A DNA stretch of 64,000 nucleotides from CAILQE01 sp036745415 (GTDB taxonomy: Bacteria; Patescibacteriota; Saccharimonadia; Saccharimonadales; UBA4665): the NCBI GenBank assembly GCA_036745415.1, contig DAIOGF010000002.1, positions 1-64,000 on the forward strand. The letters are read 5' to 3'. A program made the translations under genes and the position numbers. The notes under the pieces were generated by a model, which searched no databases, was not told the origin of the DNA, and saw nothing but the letters and a program-made list of their open reading frames with translations. Each line of letters begins with the position of its first letter. The stretch's first letter is position 1. This document shows positions 1 through 6,868 of the stretch, in pieces.

Positions 1-16
1 AAAATATAAAAACCAT

Positions 17-22
17 TAGAAT
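17..22 (+). promoter_or_regulatory. -10 box, predicted leaderless start
   Basis: TAGAAT ends 7 nt before the ATG at 30, with no Shine-Dalgarno sequence, so transcription probably starts at or next to the start codon. Confidence 0.45.
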
Positions 23-29
23 AATAGAT

Positions 30-569
30 ATGAATTCGAATTCTAAAGATAAATCTGATAACCAATTTGATTACGTAGATGATACCGCCTCTGATAAATC
101 AGAATATCTACCAGATTTTGAGATTAAATGGAGCGCCGGGAGTGTCATGTCTCATAGGGGTGGATTCTGGTATGTTGGCTTCTTTGTTATTTCTCTTTTA
201 TTGAGTGCGGGCGTCTATCTATTGTTTAAGGATATTATGACTTGTGGGGTTATTCTATTTTGTGCGCTTGTTATTATTATTTTTGGCCTTAAAAAACCAC
301 GAAAGATTGACTATTTACTCACCCAGAACAATATAAAGATAAATAATAAATCTTATTCATTGCATGATTTTAAGTACTTTACGATTTCCAAAAGAGAAAA
401 AGGTGGAATGATTTCTCTTATTCCACTTAAGAGATTCTCTCCGTCAATAATAATTAATTACGACGCAGATAATGAGCAGATAGTTGTAGGTGCTTTAAGT
501 AGTATTATGCCCCTGGAGCAAAAAGATAGTGATGTTTTCGATAATTTGATGCATTTTATTGGATTTTAG
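30..569 (+). CDS. Membrane protein with PH-like C-terminal half
   Basis: A 179-residue protein that I do not recognise by name. Residues 1-45 are polar and acidic. Two hydrophobic segments follow at about 46-66 and 70-87. The remaining ~90 residues are soluble and beta-rich, beginning at 'IDYLLTQNNIKIN', a layout seen in small bacterial membrane-anchored PH-domain proteins. The partial gene at the right edge of the window has a similar membrane/PH-type layout. The ATG at 30 lacks a Shine-Dalgarno site but has a -10 box 7 nt upstream, which supports this start. The gene is followed by a tRNA-Ser pair with its own promoter. The PH-like assignment is inference from the pattern only. Confidence 0.6.
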   Translation: MNSNSKDKSDNQFDYVDDTASDKSEYLPDFEIKWSAGSVMSHRGGFWYVGFFVISLLLSAGVYLLFKDIMTCGVILFCALVIIIFGLKKPRKIDYLLTQNNIKINNKSYSLHDFKYFTISKREKGGMISLIPLKRFSPSIIINYDADNEQIVVGALSSIMPLEQKDSDVFDNLMHFIGF

Positions 570-592
570 TTAGTAAAATTAAATTTTAATGA

Positions 593-609
593 TATAATTA
601 CCCCTGTTA
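593..609 (+). promoter_or_regulatory. tRNA-Ser promoter with CCCC discriminator
   Basis: A TATAAT box at 593-598 is followed after one base by ACCCCTGTTA (600-609). The same 10-mer directly follows the -10 box of tRNA-Arg at 5799-5808. Expected transcription start is near 605, nine bases before the tRNA. Confidence 0.55.
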
Positions 610-613
610 TATT

Positions 614-701
614 GGAAGGGTGACCGAGCGGTTTATGGAGCCTGTCTTGAAAACAGGTGTGGGGCAACTCACCGTGGGTTCGAATCCCACCCCTTCCGCC
701 A
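614..701 (+). tRNA. tRNA-Ser(UGA)
   Basis: Cloverleaf with a perfect 7-bp acceptor stem (GGAAGGG with CCCTTCC), a long class II variable arm, T-loop TTCGAAT and an encoded CCA at 699-701. The anticodon loop CTTGAAA gives TGA, which reads UCA/UCN serine codons. Confidence 0.95.
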
Positions 702-721
702 TAACACACAGCCTATAGCCT

Positions 722-814
722 GGAGAGGTACCCAAGTGGCTGAAGGGGACGGTTTGCTAAATCGTTAGGGGGACGTGAGTTCCCGCGAGGGTTCGAATCC
801 CTCTCTCTCCGCCA
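722..814 (+). tRNA. tRNA-Ser(GCU)
   Basis: Acceptor GGAGAGG pairs with TCTCTCC with one wobble pair. There is a long variable arm, T-loop TTCGAAT and encoded CCA (812-814). The anticodon GCT reads AGC/AGU. It lies 20 nt after the first tRNA-Ser and is probably co-transcribed with it. Confidence 0.95.
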
Positions 815-862
815 TATAGATAATAAAAATTTTTATAGGTCGCTGTAGACAATGAAATATTC

Positions 863-893
863 ATAAAAGCTCCACTAGGGGCTTTTATTTTTT
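863..893 (+). terminator. Rho-independent terminator after tRNA-Ser pair
   Basis: Inverted repeat ATAAAAGCTCC / GGGGCTTTTAT around a 4-nt ACTA loop, with one G-U pair, followed by a T-run. Confidence 0.8.
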
Positions 894-917
894 AATCCGA
901 GATAAATCAAAATATGT

Positions 918-926
918 TGTTATAAT
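918..926 (+). promoter_or_regulatory. Extended -10 promoter TGtTATAAT
   Basis: An extended -10 element (TG-n-TATAAT) lies 22 nt before the ATG at 949. It probably drives the Gln/Pro-rich membrane protein. Confidence 0.55.
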
Positions 927-948
927 ATAAGCATAGGTATTTTGGTGA

Positions 949-2040
949 ATGGAAAATAACTCTTATAATCAGCTCAGTCAAAACTCTCAGCAGCCACAAG
1001 CTGTTGATAATCAGTTTGTCCAAATCCCTGTAAGTAATCAGCAAGCTATTAGTCAAAATCCTACAATCAGCAATAATCCCGTCAGTCTAAATCCCATAGT
1101 TCCTGCTCAAGTTTCATTGCCTCAGCAGCAAATGCCTGCATCCCCCGCCCCATCAAAAAATCAAGAGAGTATATTGAGCGTAGAGGATACTATTAAGCAA
1201 CAAATCCCTGCCGCTCCAATTCAAGTAGAATCACCGCCCCAGCCAGCTATGCAGGTTCCTCTAGGTGGTCTGCCTCAATTAAGCACGTCCACAGACGTGC
1301 CCCTAAGTAGAAACTTAATCATCATTAATCTATTGGTCTGTATTTTAACAGGCTTATATGCCTACTTGGTTGTTAGGTTTTATAGCATTATTTTATTGCT
1401 GGTTTTACCAATAGTTTATCTTATTGTTTTTATTCTTTCTTTTAATTTTTCGGGCAAGATAAAAAAGAATCCAACAGATGCCATTACTCCTTCGCAGAAT
1501 AGAATAATGATAGCTGTCCTTGCATTAAATGGACTTATAGGGCTTAGCGTTTATTACTTTAGGCTAAGAAAAATTAAGCCTTTATCAGCTAAAATAGCGG
1601 TAAATACTTGGATTAAATGCTTCCTTATAGCAATAGTTCTTAATTTTATTATGGGAACAATTTTATATCCATTAATTTTCGGATCATACATTAATGCGAT
1701 TTCTTGGAGAACTGAAAATTACTCAAAGGTAAACCAGTTATATTCAACTGTAGGAAAAGATTTGGGGAGTCTTAAATTGGACGTTTCTGCGGGAGATAAA
1801 ACCGCTTCACTTTCTGATTGTCAGCAGTTATCTACTGACGTGGGAGCTCTTGCTGCAGTTAAAAAATATCCAGTAGCAACCACCCAGACAAAAATTACTA
1901 ATGCATTGAACTTAATGCTCAAGGGCTCAAAAGACTGTGTAGATTCATTGCAGCAAGGAGACAGCGAACTATTTAGCACATCAGTACAAGAATTCAATGA
2001 TGGATCTACTAATTTCTATAATATATTCAAAAGTATTTAA
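949..2040 (+). CDS. Gln/Pro-rich membrane protein, unknown function
   Basis: A 363-residue protein with three parts. Residues 1-120 are low complexity and rich in Q, P, N and S. Hydrophobic segments occupy about 123-170 (two helices) and 185-250 (two or three helices). The C-terminal ~110 residues are soluble and probably extracytoplasmic, carrying two cysteines. I do not recognise a family. Similar proteins with a disordered proline/glutamine tail before a small membrane domain are common in CPR genomes. The ATG at 949 follows an extended -10 box. The gene converges with, and overlaps by 4 nt, the Nramp-like gene on the other strand. Confidence 0.6.
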   Translation: MENNSYNQLSQNSQQPQAVDNQFVQIPVSNQQAISQNPTISNNPVSLNPIVPAQVSLPQQQMPASPAPSKNQESILSVEDTIKQQIPAAPIQVESPPQPAMQVPLGGLPQLSTSTDVPLSRNLIIINLLVCILTGLYAYLVVRFYSIILLLVLPIVYLIVFILSFNFSGKIKKNPTDAITPSQNRIMIAVLALNGLIGLSVYYFRLRKIKPLSAKIAVNTWIKCFLIAIVLNFIMGTILYPLIFGSYINAISWRTENYSKVNQLYSTVGKDLGSLKLDVSAGDKTASLSDCQQLSTDVGALAAVKKYPVATTQTKITNALNLMLKGSKDCVDSLQQGDSELFSTSVQEFNDGSTNFYNIFKSI

Positions 2041-3437
2041 AACAGACTATATAAAGTAGCTATTCCAGCTATAGACATAAAGAAAATTAATAACCAACCA
2101 AAGAAGTTGGATGCTCTGCCGCTTTTGTGTTCGCCCATTACCTTTTTGTTTCTACCGAGAAGCATAATTAAGGTTAGAATTACAGGAGCAACCAATCCAT
2201 TTAGTACAGCAGAATAAATAAGAGCCTTAATTGGATTTAGACCCAAGAAATTAAAGCCCATTCCTAGAAGCATTGATAGTATGATGACACCGTAGAATAG
2301 CCTTCCGTTCTGTAGCTTCTTACTTAGCCCCTGCCTTTTTCCAAGACTTTCACTAATAGCATATGCACTAGAAGCGGCCATTACAGGAATAGCCAGTAGT
2401 GCTACTCCAATAATTCCAGCTGCAAATAGTAGATAAGTTGCGTTGCCCGCAAATGGCCTAAGTGCTTCAGCTGCCTGAGCTGCCGTACTTATATTTGTTA
2501 CTTCGTGCCTAAAAAGCACACTAGCACAAGCTGCAATAATGAAGAACATAACTACATTTGATAAGAACATTCCAGACCAAACATCGATCCTCATCTTCTT
2601 TATTTCTTTATCTACGTTTAGATTTCTATACACATTATTATTTTGGCCTGCAGCACTCTGCTCTTCTACTTCTTGGGATGTCTGCCAAAAGAAAAGATAT
2701 GGAGTTATCGTAGTTCCTAGAATTGCGCAGACAATTAGAATTTCATTTTTATTCCAACTAATTTTTGGAACGAATGCGTTACTGAAAACTGTGTGCCAGT
2801 CTGGGTGAGCTAGAAAAGCTGAAACTATATATGTAAACAATATAAGAGCTAGCCATTTAAGATATCTTGCATATTTTACGTAAGGCGTAAAAATCTGAAG
2901 CAATAAAATAAATAAGGTAAAGAAAATCACTAATAGGTAAAAGTTAAAGCCTTTATTTAAAAGCTGTACGCCACTTGCAATAGCTCCTAGATCGGCGCCT
3001 ATATTAAATGTATTTGCTAAGAATAAAAGAATCGTGCTGATGTATAAAATTTTTTTGCCAAAATGAGTCTTAATGTTGGCTGCTAGTCCCTTCCCTGTAA
3101 CTAGGCCAATCCTCGCACATACTTCCTGAACAACCGCCATTAATGGGAATGTAAATGCGGCTAGCCATAAAAACTTAAAGCCAAATTGCGCCCCCGCTTG
3201 TGAGTAAGTTGCTATTCCACTTGGATCATCATCCGATGCGCCTGTTGTTAGTCCTGGGCCTAGATTGTACCAATAGTTCTTCATCTTGCTTACTGGATGA
3301 GAGTTTTTAAGAGGATTATTTTTTGCTAGTTTTTGTCCTTCATTTATACCTTTTTCAAGAGTTATTGATGGCGCTTCAAGAGTTTTTTCAAGTAAACGTT
3401 TTTTATTCATTTTCTCTATAATATCAGTTTTGAGCAC
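2037..3437 (-). CDS. Nramp-family divalent metal transporter, atypical site
   Basis: A 466-residue polytopic membrane protein with about 11 hydrophobic helices, the usual Nramp size. The family's first-helix signature is present at residues 60-86 (GPG, then DPSG at 71-74, then AGAQFG), and the helix-6 region has TTITPYLFFWQ near 242-252. Known Nramp Mn/Fe transporters use DPGN in helix 1 and a Met-containing MPH motif in helix 6. Here the Asn is replaced by Gly and the Met-Pro-His by Thr-Pro-Tyr, so the metal preference is uncertain. The listed GTG start gives a 60-residue polar N-tail; an ATG nine codons in (around 3410) is an alternative. The gene diverges from the ABC exporter gene. Confidence 0.8.
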   Translation of the reverse strand: MLKTDIIEKMNKKRLLEKTLEAPSITLEKGINEGQKLAKNNPLKNSHPVSKMKNYWYNLGPGLTTGASDDDPSGIATYSQAGAQFGFKFLWLAAFTFPLMAVVQEVCARIGLVTGKGLAANIKTHFGKKILYISTILLFLANTFNIGADLGAIASGVQLLNKGFNFYLLVIFFTLFILLLQIFTPYVKYARYLKWLALILFTYIVSAFLAHPDWHTVFSNAFVPKISWNKNEILIVCAILGTTITPYLFFWQTSQEVEEQSAAGQNNNVYRNLNVDKEIKKMRIDVWSGMFLSNVVMFFIIAACASVLFRHEVTNISTAAQAAEALRPFAGNATYLLFAAGIIGVALLAIPVMAASSAYAISESLGKRQGLSKKLQNGRLFYGVIILSMLLGMGFNFLGLNPIKALIYSAVLNGLVAPVILTLIMLLGRNKKVMGEHKSGRASNFFGWLLIFFMSIAGIATLYSLF

Positions 3438-3486
3438 TTTAATTAATATTTCTAATGCTTTAATGATTTTCGTTTTTATTTACTAC

Positions 3487-3509
3487 TGTTATAATTCTTA
3501 AGTAAGGAG
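3487..3509 (+). promoter_or_regulatory. Extended -10 promoter and ribosome site of ABC exporter
   Basis: TGtTATAAT at 3487-3495 is followed by AAGGAG at 3504-3509. The ribosome site lies 15 nt before the GTG at 3525, a long spacing. Confidence 0.5.
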
Positions 3510-3524
3510 ATATCAAGACAAAAA

Positions 3525-5291
3525 GTGGAATACATTTTTAGAATATTAAAATTTGCTAAGAAACTATGGCCATACTATCTAGTTATAGGCATACTAACAG
3601 TACTTGTTAGTTTGGTAGGCCTACTTTCCCCTGCTGTTTCCGGATGGGCTATCGATGAAATAAGAAAAGGCAAATCGTCAAATATGCATCTTCTAATCAT
3701 ATTTGCAGTTGTTATTTTCTTGGCCGATCTAGCTTCCAATGTGCTGAACAATATAAATGGATATTTTGGTGATCAAATTAACTCAAGACTCTATCATTAC
3801 TTGAGTTATAGATATTATGAACACTTACTTAAGCTAGATCAGAATTTCTTCGACACAGAATTATCTGGAAAAATAGTTAATAGATTAAACCGTTCAGTTG
3901 TTCAGCTTACGAATTTTATTCAAACAGTTACTAACAACATGCTACAGTTTTTGTTCTCGACGATTTTTTCTCTTATCATAGTGTTTATTTATTCTTGGCA
4001 AGTAGGCGTATTGTTGTTAATAATCTATCCAGTGTATGTTGCTCTAACCTTCAAGAGCAGTAAGAAGTGGCAAGACTATCAAGAGAAGAAGAATAAGTAC
4101 TCAGATATAGCCTCGGGAAGATTTATTGAGAGTATTAATCAAATCAAAGTAGTTAAGAGTTTTATTCAAGAATCCAGAGAATTAAGTTTTCTTGATAAAA
4201 ACTTGAAGAAAGTTATTAAAGTAAATACCCCACAGTCAATCTATTGGCACAGGCGCGATGCAGTACGAAGACTTTCTTTAAATGTTATCTTCTTCTTAGT
4301 TTACCTATTCATTTTCTATCAGGCAGCTAAGGGCACAATTACTCCTGGTGCCGCTGTAGCCCTGATCTTGTACTCAATGCAGATTAGGATCCCGATTTTT
4401 ACAATTAGCTTCTTGGTAGATTCTACTCAGAGGGCAATTGCTGATTCTAAAGATTTCTTTGAGATAATGGAAAGGCAGCCAAAAGTAGATAATACTTCAT
4501 TAAAAACTATTAAAGTTACAGACGGAGATATTAAGTTCGATAGTGTAGATTTTGGATATGATAAAAAAGAAGTTCTAAAAGGAATAGATTTTGAGGTTAA
4601 GCCAAACTCAAGAATAGCTTTAGTTGGCGAGAGTGGCGTAGGCAAAACTACTATCACCAATCTGATAATGAAATTGTATAAACCTACCTCTGGTGCAATA
4701 TTAATCGACGGTCAAGATATAAATGAATATAACGAGACTAGTATAAGGCAAAATATTGGAGTAGTTTTTCAGGAGCCAGCCCTTTTTAGTGGAACTATTC
4801 ATGAAAATATTGCCTACTCAAACCCCAACGCTTCAAAAGAAGAAGTTATAAAAGCTGCTAAGGCTGCAAATGCGGATGAGTTTATTAAAGAATTTGAAAA
4901 TGGATATGAATCTGAAATCGGAGAAAGAGGCATCAAATTGAGTGGTGGTCAAAAACAAAGAATTGCCATAGCTAGAGCTCTACTCAAGAATCCAAAAATA
5001 TTAATATTGGATGAGGCTACCAGCAGCCTTGATACCAAGAGTGAAATCTTGGTTCAAGAAGCTCTCGAGGTTTTAATGAAAGACAGAACGACCATAATAA
5101 TAGCGCACAGACTTTCTACAATAGCCAATGTCGATCAGATAATTACTATAAGAAATGGTAGAGTTGATGAAATTGGTACCCCAAGTAAGCTAGCTAAATC
5201 TGGAGGAATCTATTCTCAATTGCTTTCATTGCAAACCGGAAATGCCAAAGAAAAAGAAGAAAAACTCAAGTCATTCGACATAGAGGCGTAA
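3525..5291 (+). CDS. ABC exporter half-transporter (MsbA/BmrA type)
   Basis: A 588-residue fused permease-ATPase. Residues 1-310 form an ABC type-1 exporter domain with about six membrane helices. The nucleotide-binding domain follows: Walker A GESGVGKT near residue 367, Q-loop in VVFQEPALFSG, signature LSGGQKQR, Walker B ILILDEATSSLD and the switch His in IAHRLS. All catalytic positions are intact. It would act as a homodimer exporting a lipid, peptide or drug across the cytoplasmic membrane; the substrate cannot be told from sequence. The start is a GTG. The stop is 4 nt from the next gene, the SET-domain protein, which suggests one transcript. Confidence 0.9.
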   Translation: MEYIFRILKFAKKLWPYYLVIGILTVLVSLVGLLSPAVSGWAIDEIRKGKSSNMHLLIIFAVVIFLADLASNVLNNINGYFGDQINSRLYHYLSYRYYEHLLKLDQNFFDTELSGKIVNRLNRSVVQLTNFIQTVTNNMLQFLFSTIFSLIIVFIYSWQVGVLLLIIYPVYVALTFKSSKKWQDYQEKKNKYSDIASGRFIESINQIKVVKSFIQESRELSFLDKNLKKVIKVNTPQSIYWHRRDAVRRLSLNVIFFLVYLFIFYQAAKGTITPGAAVALILYSMQIRIPIFTISFLVDSTQRAIADSKDFFEIMERQPKVDNTSLKTIKVTDGDIKFDSVDFGYDKKEVLKGIDFEVKPNSRIALVGESGVGKTTITNLIMKLYKPTSGAILIDGQDINEYNETSIRQNIGVVFQEPALFSGTIHENIAYSNPNASKEEVIKAAKAANADEFIKEFENGYESEIGERGIKLSGGQKQRIAIARALLKNPKILILDEATSSLDTKSEILVQEALEVLMKDRTTIIIAHRLSTIANVDQIITIRNGRVDEIGTPSKLAKSGGIYSQLLSLQTGNAKEKEEKLKSFDIEA

Positions 5292-5295
5292 AATT

Positions 5296-5598
5296 ATGGC
5301 AAAACACTACTTACCTCTCCCAGAAAACGTAGAACTCAAGAAATCCCCTATCCATGGACTCGGCATATTCGCTAAGGAATTAATTCCGTCCAAGTATGAA
5401 TTCGGAATTACTCATGTTAAAGACGATAGATTTCAAGATGGATACATTAGGACTCCGCTAGGAGGCTTTATAAACTATTCTAAAAATCCAAATACGGAGT
5501 TTATTGAATTTGATGGCGGTTTTAAATTCAGGACCATAAAAGATATACAGCCGGGCGAGGAATTAGCTGCGGACTACCCTCTCTATAAGCCAAAATAA
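5296..5598 (+). CDS. Small SET-domain protein
   Basis: A 100-residue protein consisting of little more than a SET core. The N-terminal SET motif is GLGIFA (residues 21-26), the middle motif is INYSKNPN (an NHSxxPN variant with Tyr for His), and the C-terminal motif is GEELAADY. SET domains are S-adenosylmethionine-dependent lysine methyltransferases. Bacterial single-domain versions exist, but their targets are mostly unknown. The protein is shorter than typical enzymes and lacks a cysteine-rich post-SET region. It starts 4 nt after the ABC exporter gene and is probably co-transcribed. The SET assignment is motif-based; activity and target are not inferable. Confidence 0.75.
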   Translation: MAKHYLPLPENVELKKSPIHGLGIFAKELIPSKYEFGITHVKDDRFQDGYIRTPLGGFINYSKNPNTEFIEFDGGFKFRTIKDIQPGEELAADYPLYKPK

Positions 5599-5651
5599 AC
5601 AGCGTTTTAAAATTATATTTTAATGAAATGATATTCAATCCAATTATCAAT

Positions 5652-5741
5652 TGGCGGAGGAGATGGGATTCGAACCCATGATGCAATTTCTTACATAACG
5701 GTTTTCGAGACCGTCCAGTTAAACCACTCCTGCACTCCTCC
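5652..5741 (-). tRNA. tRNA-Ser(CGA), copy 1
   Basis: Acceptor GGAGGAG pairs with CTCCTCC. There is a long variable arm, T-loop TTCGAAT and an encoded CCA (5652-5654). Anticodon stem ACGGT/ACCGT encloses loop CTCGAAA, giving anticodon CGA for UCG codons. Confidence 0.95.
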
Positions 5742-5792
5742 TATAAAGCTATTTTAAACTATAAGCCATTAGTTTATAGGGTGTTTTTATGA

Positions 5793-5808
5793 TAGAATAC
5801 CCCTGTTA
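5793..5808 (+). promoter_or_regulatory. tRNA-Arg promoter, copy 1
   Basis: TAGAAT at 5793-5798 is followed at once by ACCCCTGTTA, the same 10-mer that follows the tRNA-Ser(UGA) -10 box. The second copy is at 6658-6673. Confidence 0.5.
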
Positions 5809-5817
5809 AGTTTTTAT

Positions 5818-5894
5818 GCACCCGTAGCTCAGCTGGATAGAGCGTTGGCTTGCGGAGTCAAAGGTCTTAGGTTCGAATCCTATCGGGTGTACCA
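5818..5894 (+). tRNA. tRNA-Arg(GCG), copy 1
   Basis: Acceptor GCACCCG pairs with CGGGTGT. The D-stem is GCTC/GAGC. The anticodon stem TTGGC/GTCAA has one G-U pair around loop TTGCGGA, giving anticodon GCG. The T-stem TTAGG/CCTAT has a single mismatch at its outer pair. CCA is encoded (5892-5894). The first anticodon base is G, not the A usual for bacterial arginine CGN tRNAs. Confidence 0.9.
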
Positions 5895-5897
5895 TGT

Positions 5898-6431
5898 TTA
5901 TATTTCAAATTCGTGAATACTTACATTAGGAAACGACCCAACCTTTTGGTTTTTTATTAAGAAATAAATACACCTGATTACTCCACTGTGAGTTATAACA
6001 GCCACATCTTCATTTTTTTGATTAATGAAATTTATAAATTCCTTTACCCTGTTTTTGACTTGAATGAAAGACTCACCCTCAAAAACACTAAAGTCATAGA
6101 CATAACTATTTAATAAATCGGTTGCTGTTTTGCCTGTCGCGGTAATCATATCTTCACTGTTTTTGCCAGTAAGTTTACCAAAATCTACCTCTATTATTCG
6201 ATCATCGACATTAATGTCTAAATTATGGTCAAGCGCCAATGGCTTAGCAGTATCAATCGCCCTCCTTAATGACGAGCAGTAGATTTTATCGAATTTTAAA
6301 TGCTTAGCATTTTTAACCAGTTCAACTAATTGTTTTTTACCATTTTCTGATAGCCCGTCATCATACTGCGAATTAATATATCCGCCATCGTTAAAATTAG
6401 TAGATGCATGCCTGATAACATATAACTTCAT
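5898..6431 (-). CDS. Histidine phosphatase superfamily protein
   Basis: A 177-residue protein of the branch-1 histidine phosphatase (phosphoglycerate mutase-like) family. The catalytic RHG motif appears as RHAST at residues 7-11, with His8 the phospho-acceptor. The supporting Arg pair is in SSLRRAIDTA, the acid Glu lies near EVDFG, and the second catalytic His is in THSGVIR. The length is typical for small phosphatases of this family. Candidate substrates (phosphosugars, alpha-ribazole phosphate, phosphoproteins) cannot be told apart. The gene sits alone between the two copies of the tRNA repeat. A TAAAAT box ends 7 nt before the ATG, so the transcript is probably leaderless. Confidence 0.85.
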   Translation of the reverse strand: MKLYVIRHASTNFNDGGYINSQYDDGLSENGKKQLVELVKNAKHLKFDKIYCSSLRRAIDTAKPLALDHNLDINVDDRIIEVDFGKLTGKNSEDMITATGKTATDLLNSYVYDFSVFEGESFIQVKNRVKEFINFINQKNEDVAVITHSGVIRCIYFLIKNQKVGSFPNVSIHEFEI

Positions 6432-6438
6432 TAGTTAT

Positions 6439-6444
6439 ATTTTA
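6439..6444 (-). promoter_or_regulatory. -10 box of phosphatase gene, leaderless spacing
   Basis: On the minus strand this reads TAAAAT, preceded by TG, and ends 7 nt before the ATG at 6431. Confidence 0.4.
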
Positions 6445-6516
6445 CATAAATAAGTGATGAATTGATGAATTTTAAAATTATATTTTAATGAAATGATATT
6501 CAATCCAATTATCAAT

Positions 6517-6606
6517 TGGCGGAGGAGATGGGATTCGAACCCATGATGCAATTTCTTACATAACGGTTTTCGAGACCGTCCAGTTAAACCACTCCTGCAC
6601 TCCTCC
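6517..6606 (-). tRNA. tRNA-Ser(CGA), copy 2
   Basis: Same sequence as the copy at 5652-5741, including the encoded CCA, so it is probably functional. Confidence 0.95.
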
Positions 6607-6682
6607 TATAAAGCTATTTTAAACTATAAGCCATTAGTTTATAGGGTGTTTTTATGATAGAATACCCCTGTTAAGTTTTTAT

Positions 6683-6759
6683 GCACCCTTAGCTCAGCTG
6701 GATAGAGCGTTGGCTTGCGGAGCCAAAGGTCTTAGGTTCGAATCCGTCCGGGTGTACCA
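6683..6759 (+). pseudogene. tRNA-Arg(GCG), copy 2, probably degenerate
   Basis: The anticodon arm is intact, and better paired than in copy 1 (TTGGC/GCCAA). Acceptor position 7 is changed, leaving a T-C mismatch. The T-stem TTAGG/CCGTC has three mismatches of five. The 3' strand would pair with GACGG, so the 3' end looks derived from another tRNA. CCA is still encoded. It may be a chimeric or dead tRNA gene; the promoter copy is intact. Confidence 0.65.
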
Positions 6760-6868
6760 ATCAACTGCATATTATAAGCCCCTATGTTAAAATAAATGCT
6801 TTGATGATATTATTGAGTAAAGAGTAATTTTTATGAATCTATGAAAGGAATAATCAAAAATAATCAAA

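Larger units (their letters stand above)
5605..5894. repeat. 290-bp direct repeat, copy 1 (tRNA-Ser / tRNA-Arg unit)
   Basis: Repeated at 6470-6759 with an offset of exactly 865 bp. It contains tRNA-Ser(CGA) on the minus strand, the divergent promoter region, and tRNA-Arg on the plus strand. By eye the only differences are five bases, all inside tRNA-Arg: 5824/6689, 5858/6723 and 5881-5883/6746-6748. Confidence 0.95.
6470..6759. repeat. 290-bp direct repeat, copy 2
   Basis: Second copy of the tRNA-Ser/tRNA-Arg unit. It appears identical to copy 1 by eye from 6470 to 6688. All five differences fall in tRNA-Arg. Confidence 0.95.
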
